Positions 1-8,800 of a stretch of DNA of 64,000 bases are shown here, piece by piece; within the stretch, counting starts at the first letter, position 1, and each line of letters opens with the position of its first letter. A program made the translations under genes and the position numbers. Location: contig JAIOPQ010000043.1 of assembly GCA_021413825.1 (NCBI GenBank), positions 1 to 64,000 of the forward strand, given 5' to 3'. Under the pieces are notes generated by a model. That model was not told the DNA's origin and ran no database searches. It was given only the letters and a program-made list of their open reading frames with translations. Source of the stretch: Spirochaetia bacterium. Its GTDB lineage: Bacteria > Spirochaetota > Leptospiria > Leptospirales > Leptonemataceae.

Positions 1-1137
1 GAATACGTGTCGCAAGGGCAAAGTGAATTAACCTTTGTTTCTCTTCCTGGAATCTATTATAATCGGGAAAAGACAGAGAAAGACGGTAAAATTTCCGGCA
101 GGAGCACTTTATTCGTGCTGGGATATTATTCATCCGGTACCCTTGAAGATTCGAGCTTGAGCGTACTATTTGGCTTTTACAAGTCACAGGTATCGGATCA
201 GTCCAGCTACCATCAGTTACTCTGGGGCCTGGTTGCAAGTGACGTTAAGAAAGATGAGCGCAGTCGATGGTTGATTCCATTTTACTATCAGTCCTTTGCC
301 AGGGATCCAGGTGTTAGCAATTCTGAAAGCTCGACATTCTATTTGTTTCCCTACTATTCTTCTACGCTGAACGATGAGACTACAATGCACGTTTTCCCTT
401 TACTATTTTCCTGGCGGAGTCCTAACGGTTGGAGCGCCATCATTGCTGGTCTTTATCTGAATTCATCTGCGTCTTACAGTCGCCAGAACTTTCTCTATTT
501 GCTGGATCATTCGCGAAGTGCTGAAACCAATCACTACAGAGCGGGCCTTGGGTCGGTGCATCTAGGCACTGGGCCCGACTTCACCGAGTTTGATTTGTTG
601 TATGGATTCTTGTTCAATGTGCGCTCCATTCCAGGCGATTCACGGTTTGATCTTGACTATGCATTGTATTTGGGAAGTTTTCAGCGAAATCAAACATATC
701 TGCATCATCGTCTACTGCCTGCGTATTGGTACGAATCGGATGTGAGCTCAACTTTATTTGTAACTCCAATCTGGTATTACAAAAATGATCGCCAGAATGA
801 TATTTTCAGAACCATGGTTCCAATCATTCCAGTGGTCTGGTATCACAGCGAACAGGGACAGGATTTGTTTCAATTAGGATTACTGGGGACTGCGTGGTAT
901 CGCAACTTCGAAGCAAGCGAAAGAAGTGATCGAACCATGCTATTGATGGGAGTCCTGTATAATGAAGTCCAGCGACCAGAGAGAGGCTATCGTTCGCGCG
1001 GCAGTTTGTGGGGACTGCTCTGGGATTATGAAACTGAGTCCAATGGATTTTCTAAGTTTTCAATCTTGAAATTCGTGTACAGCCGGACGAGTGATGGGGA
1101 TGGAGTCAGAACTCGAGTGATGGGAATTTCGATCTAA
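1..1137 (+). CDS. Aromatic-rich, probably outer-membrane protein (5' partial)
   Basis: The frame is open from the first base of the window to a TAA at 1135-1137, so the true start probably lies upstream; a GTG at 7 is the first possible start here. The visible ~378 residues are rich in Tyr, Phe and Trp and alternate short polar and aromatic stretches (YLFPYYSS, MHVFPLLFSW, WYYKNDRQ), with a roughly 40-residue periodicity that suggests repeated beta strands of an outer-membrane or surface protein. No catalytic motif is recognised. The stop codon is directly followed by the ATG of the next gene, so the two are probably co-transcribed. The barrel idea is inference from composition only; the family is not identified. 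Confidence 0.6.
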   Translation, partial: EYVSQGQSELTFVSLPGIYYNREKTEKDGKISGRSTLFVLGYYSSGTLEDSSLSVLFGFYKSQVSDQSSYHQLLWGLVASDVKKDERSRWLIPFYYQSFARDPGVSNSESSTFYLFPYYSSTLNDETTMHVFPLLFSWRSPNGWSAIIAGLYLNSSASYSRQNFLYLLDHSRSAETNHYRAGLGSVHLGTGPDFTEFDLLYGFLFNVRSIPGDSRFDLDYALYLGSFQRNQTYLHHRLLPAYWYESDVSSTLFVTPIWYYKNDRQNDIFRTMVPIIPVVWYHSEQGQDLFQLGLLGTAWYRNFEASERSDRTMLLMGVLYNEVQRPERGYRSRGSLWGLLWDYETESNGFSKFSILKFVYSRTSDGDGVRTRVMGISI

Positions 1138-3033
1138 ATGCAAAAAGGGATTCTTTCGCTTTCTGTTTCAGACCTGGCCCGACTAATTTTGGGAATCCGG
1201 CTGAGACCGTTACAGGAAGGCCTGCTGGCCTCAGCTGCAGCGCTGTTTGCACTCTTTCCAATTGAGATCGTGAGAATTCTGCGGTCGGGATTCTTCCTGG
1301 CAGACGTAATCTTTGCCGCTGAAATTTTCATAGTTACAGCGCTAATTGCCGGACTCGGTTTACAGATCATATTTTTTCTGATTCGATTTTTGAGCAGTCT
1401 TCTACTTCGATTCCAGGACATTCTCCCCGGCCTTCTTCCCGGAGTTGCTGTATTTTTCGTATTACAGCCAATGGCCGAAAGTGCAGTAATCACAATATTC
1501 CATGCGAACATCCATCCGGGAATTATCTGGGCCGCCACCCTTGTCATTGGTCTCGCAATAGGAACGCCTCTTCTGTTTCTCTTTCCGGATTTGCGCGGCG
1601 AAAATAGTCCGCTCGTTCTCTTTGCCGTAATTGCAGCCAGACTCGTAGCGTTTGTATATGAGAGCGGAGCGACCTTCGAGGATGAAGCGTTCTCATTGCT
1701 TCGCGTCGTTTGCCTTTCGATGGCCTTCTATTTTTGGCTACAGATTCGAAGGCGATCCTTTCGATCGCCGCACTTTTCGCCGTTCTTCGTCAGCGGAAAA
1801 CTGCGCTTAACGCTTGGCCTAATTTCAACGCTTCTCTATTCGGGGTTGATTGTTCTCTCGCTGATGCCTGTGGTTCAAGCGGAATTCGTGGTGTTCGTGG
1901 TCCTATTCCTCTTGATTGTCTGGCAGATTACTGCGGTATTTATGGTGCGCGCGCTGCACGGAGCTAGAATGATCAGTTCAGGTTTTGTTGGGTTGCTACT
2001 GATCACAGCGATTGCCTCTAGCTTCGATCTCTACCTCAGATATCCCGTGGCGGCACCATCGACTTCAGCCCGTTTGTTGAATGTAAATTCCTTTGCCGGA
2101 CGAGTGATCCTGAATGTCGGTGTCCTCCTGGATCGTGACAACGATGGTAACTCGTCGTGGCCAGGTGGAGATCCAAACGATTTCGATCCTTGTGTCAGGC
2201 ACGATGGCCTGAATCTTTGCAAGCGCACATCGCAGGTGGATGTAGCCTCGCCACCCAACCAACGCTTCATGTTTATTACATTGGAGGGTTCAAGGAAGAG
2301 TTTTCCTGAACTGCCAGCCGGCTATTCGGAGCGTATGATTTTCATGGCTTCAGAACAGGCGGATCAAGCCCTGGCAGCCCTTTTGTTGGGAGTCGATGGA
2401 TACAGCGTAGTCCATCGTAGACCGGACATTTCCTTGCTCGCAAATATTTCCGAGTACGGATTCAGGACAATCTGTGTCGATTTAAGCAACGCTCAGTTTC
2501 TTCATTCAGGCTCGCCGATGGGGCTGGATCATGGATGTCAGGTATTTCTCCGCAATCAAAAGTTCGCTGAGGCTGCCCTTGCAATTGCAAGGTACCAGGA
2601 AAAAAAATCGGCCGTGTGGATGCATGGGGATCTGGCGCGATTGGATCCCGCGTTCATTCAGGCCCTGCGGCACCTTGAGAAAGATAAACTGTTCAATCTC
2701 TACAAACCTGCGATCATACTCATGGATCCAACGACCCAGACGATCTTGCTACGCACACCCGGTAAGGTTGACGGCCCGCCGTTTGAAAATGGACTACTCC
2801 CCGCTTTGTATACTGGCTTAATCCCACCAGCCGATCCCGTGGACATACGTGCAGTTCCGGAAATGCAAGAACCGGCCATGATCAAAATTCTAGGATTAGA
2901 TCCGCGTCGCTTCTTCTTGAGTATTAAATACAAACGTAAGGAGTCCGGTGACGGATTCTTTAGACAGGCACAGGAGAGCCTGAGCGGTGCTTCCTGGATC
3001 TCCGATGCTTTCGAAGCCGTTCAGCAGCGGTGA
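1138..3033 (+). CDS. Polytopic membrane protein with degenerate sulfatase-like C-terminal domain
   Basis: 631 residues. The first ~300 residues hold about eight hydrophobic segments. Residues ~331-351 contain an acidic loop (DRDNDGNSSWPGGDPNDFD) resembling the calcium-binding-like insert seen in membrane-bound sulfatase / phosphoethanolamine-transferase family proteins of Leptospira and myxobacteria. The following part follows the layout of that alkaline-phosphatase superfamily (MFITLEGSRKS where an enzyme normally has a metal-binding Asp; ASEQADQALAALLLG where the nucleophile Thr/Ser region is expected; DISLLANISEYGFRT where LAE-L-GY-T is usual), but the metal-binding and nucleophile residues are not visible. 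It may be an inactive family member or scaffold. Start ATG abuts the previous stop. The family assignment is inference from motif order, not a search. Confidence 0.55.
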   Translation: MQKGILSLSVSDLARLILGIRLRPLQEGLLASAAALFALFPIEIVRILRSGFFLADVIFAAEIFIVTALIAGLGLQIIFFLIRFLSSLLLRFQDILPGLLPGVAVFFVLQPMAESAVITIFHANIHPGIIWAATLVIGLAIGTPLLFLFPDLRGENSPLVLFAVIAARLVAFVYESGATFEDEAFSLLRVVCLSMAFYFWLQIRRRSFRSPHFSPFFVSGKLRLTLGLISTLLYSGLIVLSLMPVVQAEFVVFVVLFLLIVWQITAVFMVRALHGARMISSGFVGLLLITAIASSFDLYLRYPVAAPSTSARLLNVNSFAGRVILNVGVLLDRDNDGNSSWPGGDPNDFDPCVRHDGLNLCKRTSQVDVASPPNQRFMFITLEGSRKSFPELPAGYSERMIFMASEQADQALAALLLGVDGYSVVHRRPDISLLANISEYGFRTICVDLSNAQFLHSGSPMGLDHGCQVFLRNQKFAEAALAIARYQEKKSAVWMHGDLARLDPAFIQALRHLEKDKLFNLYKPAIILMDPTTQTILLRTPGKVDGPPFENGLLPALYTGLIPPADPVDIRAVPEMQEPAMIKILGLDPRRFFLSIKYKRKESGDGFFRQAQESLSGASWISDAFEAVQQR

Positions 3034-3050
3034 CCCGAGGTTCAACGCTA

Positions 3051-5111
3051 TCACGTTAGGCGATCAGTAATCAGGACCGAGCAACTTCTCGCCCTGGAGA
3101 GGTAGCTTTTCGATTCGTATTTCCTACGCGCGGTTTCGCTGACAAAATCAGAGCCCGCGGGTTTTGAAGTATCAATCACAGTATGCCAGGCTAGGCCCCG
3201 CTCTGTTCCGGGCAATTCAAACGCCAGATCTTGAAGATACGAGTTAAGGATTACAAACACTTGCTGGTGATGTCCCGGTTCCTGCAACCTGTAGGCGAGG
3301 CTATGCGAATGATCGGCCCAGTCTGGTTCCCAGAGTTTGACCCCAGACCAGCGAATAATAGTGTCCCCCTCCTGGACCCAGAGTCTGTGCATTCTAAAAA
3401 CACCAAGGCTTCTCCGGAAGGCTACGATGGCTCGAGTAAATTCGAATACCTCACGGTTTGTCTGGACTCCTTTCCAGCTAAACCAGGTCCCCTCGTCATC
3501 CTGACAATATGCATTGTTATTTCCGTTTTGAGTGCGACCCGCTTCATCGCCCATTTGCATCATAGGTGTGCCCTGGGAAAGAAACAAGACTGTCAGAAAA
3601 TTCTTAATCTGCTGAATGCGCAGCCTCTCTACGGAAACATCGGTTGTAACGCCTTCCGCACCGCAGTTCCAGCTGAAGTTCTCATCCATTCCGTCGCGAT
3701 TGTTCTCTCCATTAGCATCATTGTGTTTGTGATTGTAAGAGACCAAGTCTCTCAATGTGAATCCATCGTGACAGGTAAGAAAGTTGATGCTCCGGTCAGG
3801 CTCCCAGTCATCGGTAGGAAAGAGGTCTGGGCTTCCGGATATGCGATTGGCCAGCCCTCGGATTGTTCCTGAATCCCCTCTGATAAATCGCCTAACGTCG
3901 TCGCGAAAAACCCCATTCCATTCTGCCCAACGATGCCCAACAAATGATCCTACCTGATTTAAACCGGAGGCATCCCAGGCCTCGGCAATGATGCGCGTAC
4001 CCGCAAGGATAGGATCGGATTCTATTTCCCAAAGAATTGGCGGGCTTCGCAGCGGCTGCCCCCATTCATCCCGGGAAAGAACGGTTGCAAGGTCGAACCT
4101 GAAACCATCCACATGCATTTCGGAAACCCAGTAACGCAGTGAGTCCAGTATCATCCTTCGCGCAATAGACTGGTTTGCATTGAAGGTGTTTCCGCATCCG
4201 CTGTAGTTTGCGTAGTTTGCGCGATTCTGATCTAGAATGTAATACGCGCGATTTTCAAACCCGCGATATGAAAGAGTGGGGCCCGTGTGGTCTCCTTCTG
4301 TAGTATGATTAAAAACGACATCGAGTATTACTTCTATTCCGGCCTTGTGGAGGGCTTTAACCATGTCACGAAATTCGCGGACAGGCGCAAGAGGGTCCTT
4401 CGCGGAAGCATAACCGCAATGAGGTGCGAAAAAAGAAATTGGGCTGTAACCCCAGTAGTTTAGTTTACCGGCGGGTGCATCTTGTTCGTCGAATTGCTGA
4501 ACTGGAAGTAGTTCTACTTCCGTAACGCCTAGCTCTACTAGATGCGGAATCTTCTCTATCAAACCTAAGTAAGTGCCGCACTTTTCCGGTGCGATACCAC
4601 TGTCAGTATTTCTGGTGAAGCCGCGCGGGTGCAGCTCATAGATAAAAGAATTACGCGAATCGCGGTGCAGGGGCAGATCTCCTTCCCAGTCATACGCACG
4701 GGAATCGACTACGACGCTTTTCATGCAGGAATGCGCCGTATCAACTGGACGAGTTGCGGGTCTCCGATCGTAGTTTTTTCCAACGGCTATGGCCTTGCTG
4801 TAAGGGTCTACGAGTACCTTTTTGCCATCGAAGCGCAGGCCTGTTTGTGGATCGAAGGGGCCATGAACCCTATAGCCGTATAGTTGACCGTTCTTTAATC
4901 CTTCGACCAGGATATGCCAATAGTAGAATGTCCGATTTTGCTGTGGATCTAAGCGGATAACGTCTGTTGGTGTTGGAGATTCAACCGATTCAAAAAGCAA
5001 TAACTCGATGTAGTAACAGTTTTTCGAGAAAACGCAAAAATTGACACCATCGGCCGTTACCGTCGCGCCCAGCGGGAATGAAAGACCTCTTTTTAAACCT
5101 GTTATTCTCAT
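3051..5111 (-). CDS. glgX: Glycogen debranching enzyme (isoamylase type)
   Basis: 686 residues, normal length for GlgX/TreX, which hydrolyses alpha-1,6 branches of glycogen in the cytoplasm. An N-terminal CBM48-like domain (SFPLGATVTADGVNFCVFS, residues ~11-29) is followed by the GH13 barrel with all four conserved regions: DVVFNHT (264-270), DGFRFDLAT with nucleophile Asp340, IIAEAWD with acid/base Glu377, and FLTCHDG with Asp449. The ATG at 5111 is preceded by AAAGA. It is divergent from the GHKL ATPase gene at 5229. No other glycogen gene is adjacent, so regulation cannot be inferred from context. Confidence 0.95.
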   Translation of the reverse strand: MRITGLKRGLSFPLGATVTADGVNFCVFSKNCYYIELLLFESVESPTPTDVIRLDPQQNRTFYYWHILVEGLKNGQLYGYRVHGPFDPQTGLRFDGKKVLVDPYSKAIAVGKNYDRRPATRPVDTAHSCMKSVVVDSRAYDWEGDLPLHRDSRNSFIYELHPRGFTRNTDSGIAPEKCGTYLGLIEKIPHLVELGVTEVELLPVQQFDEQDAPAGKLNYWGYSPISFFAPHCGYASAKDPLAPVREFRDMVKALHKAGIEVILDVVFNHTTEGDHTGPTLSYRGFENRAYYILDQNRANYANYSGCGNTFNANQSIARRMILDSLRYWVSEMHVDGFRFDLATVLSRDEWGQPLRSPPILWEIESDPILAGTRIIAEAWDASGLNQVGSFVGHRWAEWNGVFRDDVRRFIRGDSGTIRGLANRISGSPDLFPTDDWEPDRSINFLTCHDGFTLRDLVSYNHKHNDANGENNRDGMDENFSWNCGAEGVTTDVSVERLRIQQIKNFLTVLFLSQGTPMMQMGDEAGRTQNGNNNAYCQDDEGTWFSWKGVQTNREVFEFTRAIVAFRRSLGVFRMHRLWVQEGDTIIRWSGVKLWEPDWADHSHSLAYRLQEPGHHQQVFVILNSYLQDLAFELPGTERGLAWHTVIDTSKPAGSDFVSETARRKYESKSYLSRARSCSVLITDRLT

Positions 5112-5228
5112 CTTTTCTTTAGGAATCTGGCACGTCTTCGAAACTCAAGACAAAAATGCAGGATCCCCCGGAATGGTGACAACGCAAAAAGGAAGTGCAA
5201 ATATGTCGGGGCTGTTTGATGCTGGGTG

Positions 5229-5876
5229 ATGGCAGCTTCACAGCAACTAATGGTTCGTTGGATAGATCAGGATGCTCGTCACCGGCTCCGAACTGTTTTC
5301 GAAGAATTGGAGACTAGCTTGAAAATCGATGGGATTGGCGTGGTCCTAACTACTGCAGTCCTTGAGCTCGTAGAGAATGCCGTGAAAGCAAATCTCAAAC
5401 GGGCCTTCTTCATGCGCATGGGTTTCAGTTTCGATGACGCCGCCAGCTATTCTGAGGGCATTCAACAATTTGTTAAATCGTATGGCGACATCCAGCAGGG
5501 CCAGTACAGTGAGGCACTCAGCCAGTTGGACTTGCAGGTTTCCGTTCAAGTCGACTACGATGACAATCGACTCCTTGTTTTTGTTGAGAACAATGCCGTT
5601 TTACTTTCACAGGAAGAGCGGCGGATTCGCAATCAGTTGGGCGCGGCTATGACTTCAGATAAACTTGCCGAGTTCTATGTTCAGTATGGAGATGAAACAG
5701 AAGGTAGCGGGCTAGGGCTTGCGATGATTGTGATTTTGATACGTAACCTTGGTTTTCAAGCGGAGAACTTTCGGGTCTTTCAAAGAGAAGGTAGAACAGT
5801 GGCCCGCCTGGAATTTCCCCTTAACGCGGACTACGTTCCGATTCGTGAGAGGTGGAGACGTGATAATCAGGCGTAG
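5229..5876 (+). CDS. GHKL-type ATPase (histidine-kinase-like ATP-binding protein), paralogue of the 19069-19902 product
   Basis: 215 residues. It has the N-box ELVENAVKAN (residues ~46-54) and a G-box ETEGSGLGLA (156-165), the ATP-binding signatures of the GHKL superfamily (histidine kinases, anti-sigma kinases), but no phospho-accepting His domain, receiver or membrane segment. The two boxes are ~105 residues apart, with a helical-looking insert (NLKRAFF ... YSEGIQQFVKSYGD) shared with the 277-residue protein at 19069-19902. A GTG at 5226 directly precedes the ATG chosen. The 3' end overlaps the convergent PP2C-containing gene by 56 nt. The likely role is a protein kinase or ATP-dependent partner-binding module in a switch; partner unknown. 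Confidence 0.8.
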   Translation: MAASQQLMVRWIDQDARHRLRTVFEELETSLKIDGIGVVLTTAVLELVENAVKANLKRAFFMRMGFSFDDAASYSEGIQQFVKSYGDIQQGQYSEALSQLDLQVSVQVDYDDNRLLVFVENNAVLLSQEERRIRNQLGAAMTSDKLAEFYVQYGDETEGSGLGLAMIVILIRNLGFQAENFRVFQREGRTVARLEFPLNADYVPIRERWRRDNQA

Positions 5877-8800
5877 TCTGATTTTGCAGCGGACCAAGCT
5901 TCACAGAGATAATTGAAAAATCATCCGTCAGGCGATCACCTGAATCCAGGAAACGATAAATAGTCTCTGGATCACCATGGCATTCCTCTACAATCTCCAG
6001 GAACCGGTCCGGATCCTCGTTTAGAGTTGGCTGTCCTTTTGAGTCTGAAACGATTACATCGTCGCGCCCATCGGAAGCAGCAATGAGTATATCGTCCCTT
6101 TCCAAAATTACTTTGTGAACTTCAATTTGTTGCGGTGCGATTCGCATTCCAATGCGCAGATGAATCGGTTGATTCAAAAACGTTGCGCGGCCGCTGCGGT
6201 ACAATACCGCCTGGGGATGATCCGCATTTACAGAAAATAGAATTCCAGAATGTTCTTCTATCAGTCCAATGAAAGCCGAGACCATCATGTATCCGTTGAA
6301 ACTCCTGAAGACTTCGTTTAGATCGGCGTAGCAGGCCTTGAGCCATTCTTCAGGATCAGTCCCCTCCTGGGTGGATGCAATGATGGACTCAAAAACGGCA
6401 CCAAAGACCAGCGCACCCCCCGCTCCCTGCATGGATTTGCCCATTGCATCTGCGTTAGTCAGGGCCAGGTAATTCTGGCCGCGCAGTCGAATACTCCGGG
6501 CAATACAGATATCACCGCCAAGTTGCTCATCCCAACGCATGTAATGAAATTTTTTCTTCTGCGAAACAAAATACTGCGGGGAGAGTCTAGAATCAGATGC
6601 TCGGATTCCGCTGAGCGGTTGCAACAGAAGCGACGTTAAGTAATAATCCATATCCTGGGACATCTTAAGTTCATGTACCTGGCCCAGGGATTTTTCAAGT
6701 TCGCGCGTACGCTCCAGAACCCGGGATTCCAGATTTGCATACAAATTCGAGTTTTCCAATGAGACCGCAAACTGTGCCGATAGAACGGAAAGAATCTCCA
6801 ATCGCTCCTCGTTAAAAACGCCAGCCGTTAAGTCGTTCTCTAGATAAATAATTCCGGCGATTTTACCTTTTAGAATAACTGGAGTGCAGAGCACGGAACG
6901 AACGGGTCGCTCGTCGGCGCCAATATCAAATCTTTCATCTTTGCTGGCATCAGCAATTACAACATTCTCTCGAGTGCGCATCACATGACGAATCACAGAC
7001 ATGGGAGGAAATGGCGTTGTACCGGATGGTTCATGCATCACATCAATTACGATTGTTACCTCCGTTGTTCCAATGGCGGCTACGCATAAATGGCCATCGT
7101 GGTCATGTAGATAGGCAATCTTACGCGCCCCTGCTTGAATCATCATAAGTTCAAGAACGCGTTCTACCAATCTAACCTGGACGATTTCACTTGAAATGGC
7201 GATTGCGGTGCGAGTGATTGCGCGCATATCCATTGTTCCCATCGCCTCGGGATCAGGCGTAAGCTTGTCCGACAGGTAAGAGAATTCGTTCTTGAGAATT
7301 TCAACTTTTCGGTCAGCGCCCCATTGTTCAAAATAATACAGGGCATCGCGCAGATAGCGCTCTGAAGCCTCGGGCACACCCAATCGCAATGCAAATCGGC
7401 CCGCAAGTTCGGACGCAATTGCTCGCGTTAGGCGATCTTCATCTTCAGCTGCAGCTCGGATTGCCTGGCTGTAATGCGTAAGGGCGTCACCACTTTTGGT
7501 GGATGACAGATTCTCAGCCAGGAGCAAATGATAGCGTGCCTGAAAATGCATTCCAGGAGTCCTGGCCCACGTAGCATGAGTCTTGATAATTTTATTCAGA
7601 CGACTCTTATTGTATGCCAGACCCAGATTCTTGAGGCTACAGAGTGCCAGGCCTTCAAAGAACACAGCAGCCGGTCCAATTACGAGAGGCATGGCAGGTT
7701 GAATAATAAGTCTCAGGGTCCTGGAGAGTAGAACGGCTTCCTTTGGATTGCGCAAAAGATATGCGTTTCTGATCTTTAGAAAATAGTACCAGCACAGCGT
7801 CACGGGATTCCCGGTTTGCATTTGCTGCAAGTGTTGTTCTTCCTTATAAGACGAATCGGAAAAGCTGGAATCGTTGAGTGTTTTGCCGCGCATCTGGCAA
7901 CTTGCCTGGATGGATAGAATGAAGTCGCCTTCCACATCACGATCGCCCGTGCGCTCGGTGAATCGCATAAAACTTGCTGCCTGGCGATCGCATTCGGCCA
8001 GGGAATCCCCGCGCACTCCCGATGCGAAGATCCGATTTGCAAGCGCATATCCAGCGTAGACCAGGTCTCCGGTTTCTAGTCCCGCGCGAAATGCACGCCT
8101 GAGATAAACAACATTCTTAGAAATTGGCCCATCCCAATGATTAATGAATGCACCAAATACCACGCCAAGCTTTGAGCGAAGAGCAACATTGTCGAAACGA
8201 TCGTTCAGTTCCAGGGCAGCCTTTCCAAATTGCGCTGCTTCCGCATACTGCCCGAATGCATCAATTAAGAGAACACCGTAAGTCATGAATGCGTACGCAG
8301 AGACTTTGCTATTGCCATGCTTCAATGACATTCCGGTCATTTTCAGAACGATTAAGCCAAAGAGGTTTTGATTGATAAAGAACGCGCACGGCGTAATTGC
8401 AAGCAACAAGTCCATTGCGGCTAATAGACGTGGATCGCTCATCTGCGGCTTGTCCAGAATATCCCTGGCCGCCATTCCGTGCCTTATGATCTTAACCCGG
8501 GCAACCTCCAGAAGTATGCGGGGAACTGAGGGCGATGCGGGTAGCGCGATGTTGATCATTTTTAAGCCCTGCAAACCAATCTTGATAGCCTCACCATGCC
8601 GACCCATGTTTGTATAGAGCACAACTAGCTGTTCGTAGATTCGCACCAGCTCAAGGGTATTTCTTGTTTCTTTGCGGAGAATTGAAAATAGTTCTTCCGC
8701 ACGCTCGTAGTTCCCGTTTAAGTATTCATTCTCCAGAGCCTCGCGATATACGGCATACGTTAGATCGTATTCTTCGTTCCAGGAGTTTTGTGATAAGAAC

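Noticed and set aside
1134-1547. Minus-strand ORF of 137 codons across the start of the sulfatase-like gene
   Set aside because: Basic, low-complexity translation opposite a clear membrane-protein gene; no start signal.
3231-3872. Plus-strand ORF of 213 codons opposite glgX
   Set aside because: Fully antisense to a gene with intact GH13 motifs; composition is that of a shadow frame.
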